From Viridibacillus sp050279675 (lineage in GTDB: Bacteria; Bacillota; Bacilli; Bacillales_A; Planococcaceae), in assembly GCF_050279675.1 (NCBI RefSeq), contig NZ_JBNNUK010000011.1:1-64000 (forward strand): DNA of 64,000 nt. The letters run 5' to 3'. Shown piece by piece: positions 7,350-16,024 of the stretch (the first letter of the stretch is position 1; each line of letters begins with the position of its first letter). A program made the position numbers and the translations under genes. The notes beneath the pieces are model-generated. The model was not told the origin of the DNA. It worked only from the letters and a program-made list of their open reading frames with translations, and searched no databases.

Positions 7350-9348
7350 AAAAACATATCTAAGTATGGAAGAGATTATTTCATTACCAACCTTATCAAG
7401 TACAAACATAAGTGATAATGGCAAAAACGTAGCATTTGTCAAGAAGACAGCTAACTGGAAAGACAATAAATATAGGAATCATGTATGGATATATGAAAAA
7501 GATAAGGGGCAGTGTTCCCCATTAACAACTAGGGGTATAGATAGTACATACCCATTATGGTCCCCAGATTCTAGAGATATCGCATACCTTAGCCCAGTTG
7601 GTGACGGGGATATGAAGAAAAATCAGATCTTTGTTAAGTCCATAGATGGTTATAGTGAGGTTCAAATTACTGATGAGAAAGAAGGGGTCAGTAAATTCAA
7701 ATGGGAGCCTACTGGAAAGGGTTTTTATTATGTTGCACAGTCTAAAGAATCTGAGGCGTTAAAGAAACGTAAGGAACTATATGGAGATTTCCATCATATA
7801 GGTAAGGAATACCAGAATAATTGTTTATATTACATTGAAATAGAAAAAGTGATACAAAATGATAAATATGAACACCCGGAAAATTCTGATAGTGCTGGAA
7901 AGGATAAAGACGAACACGAAAATAGCATTGTTTATCAACTAACTGATGGTAAGCATTTTCATATCCATGAATTTGATATTTCAAATGATGGGAAAAAGGT
8001 TGTATTTATGGCTACACCAAGTCCAAATATGGAAGATTATATTAATGGTGATCTATACATACTAGATATTAAGGCTGAAGAGCTACAAAAGATGCAAATA
8101 GATAAGTTGTTGGGGGGGAGCGTTTGCTTTTCTCCTGAAGGCAGCAAAATATGTTACTCAGCAAGCATAATGGAGAAGGATTACTATAAGACCCATATAC
8201 AAGACAGTACACTAGAGATATATGATATTAATAATGGAGAGCTAATTCAACCTTTAACAGATTTTGATAGTACGGTTATTCCATTACGGTGGACAGCTAA
8301 AGGAATTTTAATTAGATGGCAGAATAAAACTAATTATCTTATTGGGTTGTTATCTGAGAATGGCACTGTGGAAATGTTAAGCGAAAAAGTAGATAGCTTT
8401 ATAATGGATGCTTCTATAACAAGGGATGGAAATTATATATCCTATAATAAGGCTATAACAAATGAAACCTTTGAAATCTATTTAGACGATAAAAAAATAA
8501 CGAATGAAAATAGCTTTTTCAAAGGAAAGCTTAAAAGTAACAGGGAAATAATCACATGGCAAAGTAGAGATGGACTTGAAATAGAGGGAGTTTTATCAAC
8601 CCCAGTAGAGTTTGACGCAAATAAAAAATATCCCTTATTAGTGGTAATCCATGGTGGACCGGCTTGGGCATCCTTTCCAATATTTTCAGACTGTTTTAAT
8701 GAGAAATATCCTATTGAACAGTTTATCGAAAAAGGCTTTATAGTCTTAGAACCAAACTACAGGGTAAGTTCTGGTTATGGAAATGAATTCTTAAAAGCAA
8801 ACTATAGAAAATTGGGAATTGCTAACTACGATGATGTTATATCTGGAGTGGATAAACTAGTTGACAAAGGGATTGCAGATAAAGATAGAGTAGGGGTTAT
8901 GGGATGGAGTAACGGGGGATATATATCAGCTTTCTGTTCTACATTTAGTAGTAGATTTAAAGCTATTTCAGTTGGAGGTGGAATTACTAATTGGAGTACC
9001 CATTATGTAAATACAGATATCCCTTACTTTATTAGGATGTATTTAGGAAATGATCCATGGAATGATCCAGAGATATATACAAAAACATCACCAATGACAT
9101 ATATTAAATCAGCCTGTACTCCCACTTTAATCCAACATGGTGAAAAGGATGCAAGAGTTCCAACTCCAAATGCATATGAGCTATATCAAGGATTAAGGGA
9201 TATGGAAGTTGATACAGAATTAATTATTTTTAAAGGAATGGCATATAGTTCTGACCAGCCAGGGATTGATGTGGCTATTATGAAGCAGAATTTGATGTGG
9301 TTTTCACACTATATTCTTGGAGAAAGTATGAAAGATTTTAGGGTTTGA
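7336..9348 (+). CDS. S9 family (prolyl-oligopeptidase-like) peptidase with altered His
   Basis: 670 aa. Residues 1-390 form a beta-propeller-like region with WSPDS/FSPEG repeats; 420-670 are the alpha/beta-hydrolase catalytic domain. Seen directly: HGGPAW oxyanion motif, nucleophile GWSNGGY (Ser525) and HGEKDARVP (Asp605). Where this family has the catalytic His (usually GMxH followed by a Pro-containing loop) the sequence reads KGMAYSSDQPG, so position 637 is Tyr (TAT, one base from the His codon CAT). No signal peptide. It may be inactive or altered. Overlaps the DinB gene upstream. Confidence 0.88.
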   Translation: MKMNEKTYLSMEEIISLPTLSSTNISDNGKNVAFVKKTANWKDNKYRNHVWIYEKDKGQCSPLTTRGIDSTYPLWSPDSRDIAYLSPVGDGDMKKNQIFVKSIDGYSEVQITDEKEGVSKFKWEPTGKGFYYVAQSKESEALKKRKELYGDFHHIGKEYQNNCLYYIEIEKVIQNDKYEHPENSDSAGKDKDEHENSIVYQLTDGKHFHIHEFDISNDGKKVVFMATPSPNMEDYINGDLYILDIKAEELQKMQIDKLLGGSVCFSPEGSKICYSASIMEKDYYKTHIQDSTLEIYDINNGELIQPLTDFDSTVIPLRWTAKGILIRWQNKTNYLIGLLSENGTVEMLSEKVDSFIMDASITRDGNYISYNKAITNETFEIYLDDKKITNENSFFKGKLKSNREIITWQSRDGLEIEGVLSTPVEFDANKKYPLLVVIHGGPAWASFPIFSDCFNEKYPIEQFIEKGFIVLEPNYRVSSGYGNEFLKANYRKLGIANYDDVISGVDKLVDKGIADKDRVGVMGWSNGGYISAFCSTFSSRFKAISVGGGITNWSTHYVNTDIPYFIRMYLGNDPWNDPEIYTKTSPMTYIKSACTPTLIQHGEKDARVPTPNAYELYQGLRDMEVDTELIIFKGMAYSSDQPGIDVAIMKQNLMWFSHYILGESMKDFRV

Positions 9349-9484
9349 TGATTAATAAATGGATATCCTCACACGATACATAAGGATGAAACATTCTTCA
9401 TAAGGAAGCTTTTTTTCTTATTTAGCCTGTGATTGTAGTTCTATGATTTCTATGTGAATTAAAAGAATTAGGCTTAATAAATTG

Positions 9485-9530
9485 TAAAACTTCCTATTGA
9501 ATAAAAATTGATACTCAATAGGAAGTTTTA
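9485..9530 (-). terminator. Strong intrinsic terminator
   Basis: Perfect 16-bp inverted repeat TAAAACTTCCTATTGA (9485-9500) / TCAATAGGAAGTTTTA (9515-9530). It lies just past the stop of the minus-strand nuclease gene and may also serve the convergent peptidase gene. Confidence 0.85.
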
Positions 9531-9532
9531 CT

Positions 9533-10456
9533 TTAGCTTATATCGTATGATTTTTCGATAAAGTGTTTAGCTTTCTCAAGGTCTTCATCGTTATTGATTC
9601 TTATTTCTAAATCACCGGTCCCATAATGACCAATATTAGTTACATTGCGAGTAAAGCCTTGTTCTAAAGTCACTGTTGAAGGGTCTACTTTCAAATATAA
9701 CAAGATTGAATTTGACTGTGGATGGATTTCGACACAAGAAAAGTTCTTAATACGTTTGAAAGCGATGTAATATTTTAACGTTTTCATTTGTACATCGTCA
9801 CCTAAGGCAATCATAAAGGCCTTTAAATTTTCGAAGCGATCCGTTAATTTTTCATTAGATTGATCTAAATAGTCTGAAACAGTTTTAAATGTTTTGATAC
9901 TTGATTTTTGTACTCTATCTGAAGAATTGTCTTCAATATAAACAGTTTGGGCTGTTGTTGCATTCACTAAATCCAACATTAAAAATCCATCTGCGTAGTG
10001 TTTATATTGATAAAGTTCTATGTTGCGATTAATTTGTATAACGGCGTGCTCATCGTATTTTGTGAAGTTACCTGCAATACATAACAGACGTGGGCTACTC
10101 CAATCAATATTGTCTGCAATCGATTGACCGAATTTTCTTAAAGTCATCAATTCGAATTCTGCTTTATGGTCAAGTAACCAGTCTAAATAATAGAGGCCCT
10201 GATTGATCACATTTTCATTCATAGATCGTTTATATTCGATAATTACAGGAGAATGATTTTCATCTAATCCAAGTGTATCTATTCTTCCTCCATGGCGTTT
10301 TCCAGTTGAATATTCCGACGCTAAAAACTTTATCCCAAGAAATGATTCAAGGTGTTTTTCGATTAAATTTTGTAATGATTTCTCTAGTGCAACAGAATGA
10401 CCATGTAATTCTTGAACATTGTCACCGTTTAGCTTGAAAAATTTAATATCCCCCAT
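9533..10456 (-). CDS. Predicted PD-(D/E)xK nuclease with DUF5655 C-terminus
   Basis: 307 aa. The N-terminal half has restriction-endonuclease-fold residues in order: Glu48 (LASEYSTG), Asp60 (GGRIDTLGLD), Glu74-x-Lys76 (VIIEYKRS) and Gln86, resembling NucS/DUF91-type nucleases. The C-terminal part (about 190-305) matches the DUF5655 layout (FENLKAFMIALGDDVQ ... IEHxx). RBS AGGAGG upstream of the ATG. A decayed gene of unknown family lies directly upstream on the same strand. A role in DNA restriction or defence is possible but inferred only from the fold. Confidence 0.75.
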   Translation of the reverse strand: MGDIKFFKLNGDNVQELHGHSVALEKSLQNLIEKHLESFLGIKFLASEYSTGKRHGGRIDTLGLDENHSPVIIEYKRSMNENVINQGLYYLDWLLDHKAEFELMTLRKFGQSIADNIDWSSPRLLCIAGNFTKYDEHAVIQINRNIELYQYKHYADGFLMLDLVNATTAQTVYIEDNSSDRVQKSSIKTFKTVSDYLDQSNEKLTDRFENLKAFMIALGDDVQMKTLKYYIAFKRIKNFSCVEIHPQSNSILLYLKVDPSTVTLEQGFTRNVTNIGHYGTGDLEIRINNDEDLEKAKHFIEKSYDIS

Positions 10457-10490
10457 TAGTATATCCTCCTAGTAGTTGTAGTTCATTTTG

Positions 10491-11118
10491 TTAGCAATGT
10501 TTACAACAAAATAAATCATCTGCATCTTTTGAAAAATGTTCAATTAACTTATATGAACCTTTTTTTGGACAAACAGTAACAAGTGAATTTTGTATGTATG
10601 CAGACATATCGTTGCCTAAATCATAATCATCTAAGTATTATGGAAGCGTGAGCATAAATTTTGTCTATTACTGTATTTGTTTCTAGTGAAACATCTTCAC
10701 TAGTGAAATAAATAGTATTTGTAGTAGAAAAATCTACAAGTGGCTTTGTAAAATCCAGTAATTTATATTGTACCGAAACGTTATTTAATTGCACACATAA
10801 AAAATCATGTAAATGTGTTATCTGTTCTTCGATAAACTCGTCATCACCTAATGTAACCTAGTTAATAAGGATTGCTTTTTGCATATCAAAGTAGGTTTCA
10901 TCAGTGTAATAGATGTATGTATCTTAATGTAACTCTATTAACTTATCATATAATTGTTTGATACATAAAATATAGTTCGAATCAGGTTCATTTCCTAAGT
11001 ATTCTTCCATTGAAATTTCAAATGGTTCTTGTTTATTGAGTAATCCATATTACCCATCTACAATTTCGATTTCGTTATAAGTTTCAACAAAAATATAGCG
11101 ATTATAGATGTATAGTTG
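10491..11118 (-). pseudogene. Decayed gene of unknown family upstream of the nuclease
   Basis: Reading the minus strand from 11118, one frame carries a coherent protein-like sequence (YNRYIFVETYNEIEIVDG, YGLLNKQEPFEISMEEYLG, DDEFIEEQITHLHDFLCVQL). Three TAA stops and a frameshift near 10640 interrupt it. The other frame then finishes with NSLVTVCPKKGSYKLIEHF and a CCKHC end. No start codon is evident. I do not recognise the family. It was probably the operon partner of the DUF5655 nuclease. 11119-11468 holds no gene I can support. Confidence 0.65.
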
Positions 11119-11468
11119 TTAAAATAATTTGTGAATAATGGGAGCCTATACCAAAAATAGATAACATTCAGTTAGCATAGTGTAAAAATCGATTAAAATG
11201 ATCCATCTTTTTTCATAAACAAACCCCTTTTAATTATTCTTTGAACTATTTTAGGCTACTATAGGTTTGTATGGGGTTTGATTTACAATTGATTTTTATA
11301 ATAGTTGCACAAAATTTGAAACACTAGGAGTTTAGAAATATAACCCAAAATGTACTAAAACTTTAAAAATAATATCAGTATAATTTTATTGGAATCAATA
11401 GGTGTCTTATAAAAAAATGTGTATTGAATTTTAAAAAAGGAAGGTTAATTACAAATAATATTTACTTT

Positions 11469-11499
11469 TTTATCTTTCATGACACTGCTAAAAGATAAA
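11469..11499 (+). promoter_or_regulatory. Inverted repeat upstream of MocR gene
   Basis: TTTATCTTT (11469-11477) and AAAGATAAA (11491-11499), a perfect 9-bp dyad separated by 13 bases, 47 bases before the MocR start. It could be an operator for the regulator itself; no target experiment or homologue is known to me. Confidence 0.4.
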
Positions 11500-11545
11500 T
11501 GGTGAAGTTTAAGCAAGTTTAATAGAAAGAATGAGGAGAGTATAT

Positions 11546-12976
11546 ATGGATTGGAAACCTGATAGAAAAGCAAAAAAAGCTATCTATAAACAACTCGCAG
11601 AATATATAGAAAAGGGAATTGCAGATGGTACATTTCCACCTGATAAACCATTGCCATCAGAGAGAAATTTAGCGAATATTCTAGAAATAAATAGAAGTAC
11701 TGTGGTAAATGCATATGACGAATTAGAATCGATTGGGCTAATTGAAAGAAATAGAGGAAGTGGTACCACCATTAGTAAAGATATATGGGGTATAACAAAA
11801 AAACGAATTCCTAGCTGGAATAGGTATATTGGGGCAGGTTCTTTTTTACCTAATCTACCAGTAACACAAAAAATAAGAAAAGAAGCTGTTGAACATAATT
11901 TAATAAATTTAGCTACAGGTGAATTGTCAGAAGAACTTTTCCCAAAAAGCTTTTTAAGGGAGATAACCTCAACACGTTCTTTTATTGGAAGCCTAGGATA
12001 CGATCATCCACAGGGGAGTGAAATCCTAAGAAAAACCCTTACAAAACATATAAAAAAAAGTCGGGGAATCGAAACGAATCCTTCTTCAATACTTATAACA
12101 TCAGGAGCGCAACAAGCATTACATTTAATTGTACAATGTTTGTTAAAGCCTGGAGATGCAATAGCAATAGAAGATCCTTCTTACAATTATAATCTTCCGA
12201 TTTTTAAATCAGCAGGTATACAAATACATTATCTACCTGTCCACAGGGATGGGATTAACCCTGAAGATTTGCAGTCATTATATAAAAAACACCGTATTAA
12301 AATGATTTTTTTAAATCCAGATTTTCAAAATCCAACGGGTTCTTTAATGAATGTAAAAAAAAGAGAAGCTATTTTAGATATATCCTCAAAGCTTGGGATT
12401 CCAGTAGTAGAAGACGACCCTTATAGTTTAACAGCTTTTTCAGGAGATAAAATACCTACCCTTAAATCTATAGATAAGAATGGAAACGTATTATACATTA
12501 GTTCTTTGTCCAAAATTGTTGCCTCAGGATTAAGAATAGGATGGATTATTGGCCCAACATCAGTGATTGAAAGATTATCTGATGCAAAGCAGCAAGTCGA
12601 CTTTGGACATTCTATCTATACACAATGGATAGCGAATGATTTTTTAGAATCGGAAAATTTCAATTTTCATATAAAAAGTTTAATTAAGGAATTAGAAAAA
12701 AGGAGAGATAAAATTATGAAAAGCCTGGATGTTTATTTAAAAGGCCAAGTGGAATATTCTATTCCTCAAGGTGGTATTCATATTTGGTGTAAAATACTTA
12801 AACACTTTAATGAAATCCAATTACTTGAAGAATCAATTAAAAGAGGCGTCATTTATGTTCCTGGTTCTACAATGGGATCTAAAAATGGATTTGTTCGTTT
12901 TACTTTCGCAAGAGAAGATGAAGATTCGATTGATGAAGGAATCAAAAGGTTTGCAGAAGCTCTTAATTGTGTGTAA
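11546..12976 (+). CDS. MocR/GabR-type regulator (GntR HTH fused to aminotransferase fold)
   Basis: 476 aa from ATG 11546, with GAGGAG seven bases upstream; an in-frame ATG five codons earlier overlaps that site. Residues about 10-75 are a GntR winged HTH (LPSERNLANILEINRSTVVNAYDEL). Residues about 110-470 are a fold-type I PLP domain with the Schiff-base lysine in SSLSKIVASGLRIGW, NPDFQNPTG, and EDDPY. Such proteins usually control vitamin B6, GABA or amino-acid genes next to them. No obvious target adjoins this one. Confidence 0.92.
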   Translation: MDWKPDRKAKKAIYKQLAEYIEKGIADGTFPPDKPLPSERNLANILEINRSTVVNAYDELESIGLIERNRGSGTTISKDIWGITKKRIPSWNRYIGAGSFLPNLPVTQKIRKEAVEHNLINLATGELSEELFPKSFLREITSTRSFIGSLGYDHPQGSEILRKTLTKHIKKSRGIETNPSSILITSGAQQALHLIVQCLLKPGDAIAIEDPSYNYNLPIFKSAGIQIHYLPVHRDGINPEDLQSLYKKHRIKMIFLNPDFQNPTGSLMNVKKREAILDISSKLGIPVVEDDPYSLTAFSGDKIPTLKSIDKNGNVLYISSLSKIVASGLRIGWIIGPTSVIERLSDAKQQVDFGHSIYTQWIANDFLESENFNFHIKSLIKELEKRRDKIMKSLDVYLKGQVEYSIPQGGIHIWCKILKHFNEIQLLEESIKRGVIYVPGSTMGSKNGFVRFTFAREDEDSIDEGIKRFAEALNCV

Positions 12977-13364
12977 ATATTTCCTTCTGGAAAAGCATCT
13001 ATAATATTCTAAGAAGATTTGTTATTAATATTTATTTTAAATTGTATTCCTAAGATAAATGGATGGTCAAAAAATAATCCAATTGGATGGTTATTAAAAA
13101 TATAAATCCTTTATCATTAAGAGGTAGTTGATGAAACATCTATATAGGCTAATTAATAATTATTTGTGGCTTTGTGTGTGAATTGATTTACAATTTATCA
13201 TTTGTATACTAAGGGAGGCCGGACGTTTTTAGCGACCGATTGTTATGTTGTCTTATTGAAAATAGCACTCGTTTGAAAATTACTATTTTGTGATAGTATA
13301 TTTCTTGCTATTAAGATGAGGACCTATAGTAACCAGATGTTTTTATTGAAGGAGTTGAGATAAT
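12977..13364 (+). other. Gene-free AT-rich spacer
   Basis: Nearly 390 bases with no supportable ORF. A GC-richer patch GGAGGCCGGACG near 13215 stands out but forms no clear structure that I can see. A ribosome site (GAAGGAG) ends the spacer before the YfmQ gene. Confidence 0.5.
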
Positions 13365-13811
13365 ATGACATGGACAGTGGCAATTATGATAGTGATTGGA
13401 ATTATCTTTAAATTGTTAATGAGTCCTCCAAATGCACTTGTGGCATGGGTTTTAGATAAATTTGAACTTCATCAAAAACTTGATTCAGAAGATGTTAATG
13501 TAACATTTAACGGAAAGAATTTAGAAGTGGAAGAAAAAATTAGATTGCTTGAGTATTTTAATGAAGCTAACTTTTTAAAAAAACATTATATATTTCCAGG
13601 CAATGAAAAATTATTTCTATATCCAGACACTAATGTAACTCCATTTGTCATCAACTTAAAAAAGGGCAAAAAAGAAGTTAATTACTTTGTTTATAATCAC
13701 GATAATCACGTTGATGTAGTTAAGCAGTGGAAGAAGAAAGTTGTTTCTTATAGTCTTAGATCTGATGATCTTCAAAAATTTAATATGTCAACTAGTAGAA
13801 CAGTGGAGTAA
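13365..13811 (+). CDS. yfmQ: YfmQ family protein
   Basis: 148 aa with an N-terminal membrane anchor (WTVAIMIVIGIIFKLLMSPP) and the family-typical continuation NALVAWVLDKFELHQKL. It then has a soluble domain with FNGKNLEVEEKIRLLEYFNEANFL. Length and N-terminus fit Bacillus YfmQ; the function of this family is not established. In 13812-14034 I see no gene. A short minus-strand open piece (MGVSIAIGNTVGVRFGNQNY) is visible there but unsupported. Confidence 0.75.
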   Translation: MTWTVAIMIVIGIIFKLLMSPPNALVAWVLDKFELHQKLDSEDVNVTFNGKNLEVEEKIRLLEYFNEANFLKKHYIFPGNEKLFLYPDTNVTPFVINLKKGKKEVNYFVYNHDNHVDVVKQWKKKVVSYSLRSDDLQKFNMSTSRTVE

Positions 13812-14034
13812 GTATACTATTCAAGGGATATACAATAACTTCATGAATTGTATTTTCCAAATTGAAGTCGCCATTATAATGAAATTAAATCACTTCCTTG
13901 TAATTTTGATTTCCGAAACGTACCCCTACTGTATTTCCAATGGCAATGGACACCCCATACTATGAATGTTTTTATCTGACTTACATTGAAAAAACATATC
14001 ATTATTTATAATCAGTCCATTAAAGGAGCAAATT

Positions 14035-14337
14035 ATGTTCAATGATAAAGATTTACTTAGTGTAGATGTAGCAAAGATGTATTACGATTTAGATAAGACT
14101 CAAGGTGAAATCGCTAAAGCTCTCGATCTATCTAGACCTACTGTTTCAAAGTTATTGAAGTACGCCAAAGAAAAAAATTACGTAAACATCGTTATTAACG
14201 ATCCTAGAGATTAGTCTTTTAATCTTGAATTAGCACTACAAGAAAAATATCAATTGAATGCTGTCCGCATAACATTAGCTCCAACAGATGAAGAACAGCA
14301 AAGTAAAAAGTACATTGGTAAAATAACAGCTAGATAA
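14035..14337 (+). pseudogene. SorC/DeoR-type transcriptional regulator, truncated
   Basis: ATG at 14035 with AAAGGAG upstream begins DLLSVDVAKMYYDLDKTQGE, then IAKALDLSRPTVSKLLKYA and KEKNYVNIVINDPRD. This is the N-terminal HTH of Bacillus DeoR/SorC sugar-responsive regulators. A TAG at 14212 interrupts, the same frame continues (LELALQEKYQLNAVRITLAP), and the gene stops at 14335. About two thirds of the sugar-binding domain is missing. Confidence 0.8.
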
Positions 14338-14424
14338 CATCTAGACTTTATTTTAAACAGTACAAATTTGTTTTAAACCGACCGTAAAGTGATAATAAAT
14401 TTATTTGATTTTGATATAAAAATG

Positions 14425-14462
14425 TAAGAGCCTTGCTACATCTTATTGTAGTAAGGCTCTTA
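14425..14462 (+). terminator. Hairpin after the SorC remnant
   Basis: TAAGAGCCTTGCTACA (14425-14440) / TGTAGTAAGGCTCTTA (14447-14462), 16 bp with one G-T pair and a 6-base loop. The T-run is weak. It probably terminates the former deoR-like transcript. Confidence 0.7.
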
Positions 14463-14540
14463 TCAGTTGTTTAATTCTTATTTAACTAACGTACCTAAGA
14501 GGGGAGCCTATTTCGTATGTAAACCAATAAAAAATTCTAG

Positions 14541-14570
14541 TTCGACAAAAAAAGACAAGTAATATATAAT
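14541..14570 (+). promoter_or_regulatory. Candidate promoter of the riboswitch operon
   Basis: TTCGAC (14541-14546), 18-bp spacer, TATAAT (14565-14570). A start near 14577 would place the riboswitch about 40 bases into the leader. Confidence 0.55.
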
Positions 14571-14616
14571 GTTATAGTAATATATGAGCATGATATTAGT
14601 ACTATTTTTCTAAAAT

Positions 14617-14702
14617 TGAAAAGGGCAAACTTATTGAAAGATAAGGACGCAAAGCTACGAGTCTAAAATCCTCTTGGATGATGATAGTCGGGTTGCCAAG
14701 AA
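14617..14702 (+). ncRNA. Cyclic di-GMP-I (GEMM-I) riboswitch
   Basis: It carries the class-defining conserved blocks in order: AGGGCAAAC, a GAAA tetraloop within TTATTGAAAGATAAG, GACGCAAAGCTACGAGTCTAAA-like core (14646-14667), the second hairpin ATCCTCTTGGATGAT, and GATAGTCGGGTTGCC closing the first. GEMM-I senses cyclic di-GMP, which fits a downstream chemoreceptor gene. It is followed within 20 bases by an intrinsic terminator, so control by premature termination is likely. Whether ligand turns the operon on or off cannot be read without modelling the overlap. Confidence 0.92.
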
Positions 14703-14718
14703 TAATAACGATTTTTTG

Positions 14719-14755
14719 GCTATCCCTATCTATATCTGGGATAGCTTTTATTTAT
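14719..14755 (+). terminator. Expression-platform terminator of the c-di-GMP riboswitch
   Basis: GCTATCCC (14719-14726) / GGGATAGC (14738-14745), then TTTTATTTATT. It lies between the riboswitch aptamer and the first gene of the operon (14831). Confidence 0.85.
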
Positions 14756-14830
14756 TACACTCGAACGAAAAGAACGTGCAAATGTCAACAATGAAGTAAA
14801 GCAGGCAAAAAAGAAAAAGGAGGTTAAAAG

Positions 14831-15199
14831 ATGATAGTCGTAGATAAAAAGAAATATAAAATGGCAATTAATGAGGTCGCGAAGGAAGTTCAAGTACAGG
14901 TGCGTGGATTAATGAAAGAGGAAGATGCAGAAGGTTATATGAAAGATTTACAGGATACAATTAATAAAGTATCAAGAAGAGAATATACGTTTGTTGTCGA
15001 TGGGACTCATCAAACAACTGTCCCTTCAAAGGTTGTACCGCAGTTGGAGCAAACGATGCAATTTTATTCTAACTTAGGTTTTAAGGATATCCTTGTAGTA
15101 AAACCTTCATCTAAAATTGCTCAAGTGCAAATTAGGAATGCTCTTGAAAGAATTGAGTTCACTGGTACATTTATCGATAAAGTAAATCATTCTATGTAA
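14831..15199 (+). CDS. Unknown 122-residue protein, first gene of c-di-GMP operon
   Basis: RBS AAAGGAGG. No signal peptide or membrane segment. The alternation of strands and helices (REYTFVVDGTH, then VPQLEQTMQFYSNLGFKDILVVKP, then KIAQVQIRNALERIEF) resembles a STAS-like or small alpha/beta fold, but I cannot place it in a family. Its position directly behind a c-di-GMP riboswitch and before an acetyltransferase-like protein and a chemoreceptor suggests a role in a motility or signalling response. Confidence 0.75.
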   Translation: MIVVDKKKYKMAINEVAKEVQVQVRGLMKEEDAEGYMKDLQDTINKVSRREYTFVVDGTHQTTVPSKVVPQLEQTMQFYSNLGFKDILVVKPSSKIAQVQIRNALERIEFTGTFIDKVNHSM

Positions 15200-15256
15200 T
15201 GTTAGGTCCAATAGAAAAGAAATTTTTATTTTACAATTTGAAAGGAAGATCAATAA

Positions 15257-15967
15257 GTGCAAACAACACAAGAGATATATACATATGAAATTATTACGAA
15301 GGGACAAACAGCTTTAATTCAGAAAGCAGCTGAGTGTTTAGCTCGTTCATTTATTGGAGTGGATGTTTCAGGGAAATGGGTTCAGGAACCAATGGTAGGT
15401 CAATTAAATATAGGTTATGAAGATTTCTATAAGTTTACCAAGGATTATTTAGACTCTACAATAGAGCAGGGATATTGCGCAGTCGCTCTGGATATTAATA
15501 ATAATGTTGTTGGTGCGCTTGCTGGAGATACAAATGCACCAGAGATTATCGGAGAAGATATATTTGAAGGTTCTTTTTATGATATGAATGTAATTCTGCG
15601 TGTTCTGGAGGATGTGGATAAACGTTTCATAGAAGATTATAAAAAACGAAACGGAAAAGAAATCCAAGATGGAGAGTTATTACACCTGTTCATGTTAGGA
15701 GTGACAGCTGAACATGAACGTCACGAAATTATTCAGCAATTAGGAAATGGATTGCTAACAAAGGCATCATCACAAGGGGTGAAGGCTGTTTTAGGTGAAG
15801 CGACAAACCCGAAGTCGATACGTGTAATGGAAAAATATCATAATATGAAAAAATATAAAGATTTAGACGGAAATTATATTGTTCATAAATATCAGGATAA
15901 TAGTAAGTTGAATGGTATTCCTGAAAATGTATCGGATGGAACATATATCCTTATAAAGGAGCTTTAA
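15257..15967 (+). CDS. GNAT-like acetyltransferase, second gene of c-di-GMP operon
   Basis: 236 aa from GTG 15257 (AAAGGAAG upstream). Features of a divergent GNAT fold are AECLARSF near the N-terminus, the AVALDINNNVVGALAGD strand pair, and LLHLFMLGVTAEHERHEIIQ where motif A should be. The C-terminal GVKAVLGEATNPKSIRVMEKY region matches the usual NxxSxxLxxKxGF element. The classic RxxGxG/A is weak (EIIQQLGNGL). Substrate unknown. 57 bases separate it from the gene before and the gene after. Confidence 0.7.
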   Translation: MQTTQEIYTYEIITKGQTALIQKAAECLARSFIGVDVSGKWVQEPMVGQLNIGYEDFYKFTKDYLDSTIEQGYCAVALDINNNVVGALAGDTNAPEIIGEDIFEGSFYDMNVILRVLEDVDKRFIEDYKKRNGKEIQDGELLHLFMLGVTAEHERHEIIQQLGNGLLTKASSQGVKAVLGEATNPKSIRVMEKYHNMKKYKDLDGNYIVHKYQDNSKLNGIPENVSDGTYILIKEL

Positions 15968-16024
15968 AATATTCATAATTAAGTCTAATCCAATAATTAA
16001 TAGGAGTTAGGGGATATATTTATC

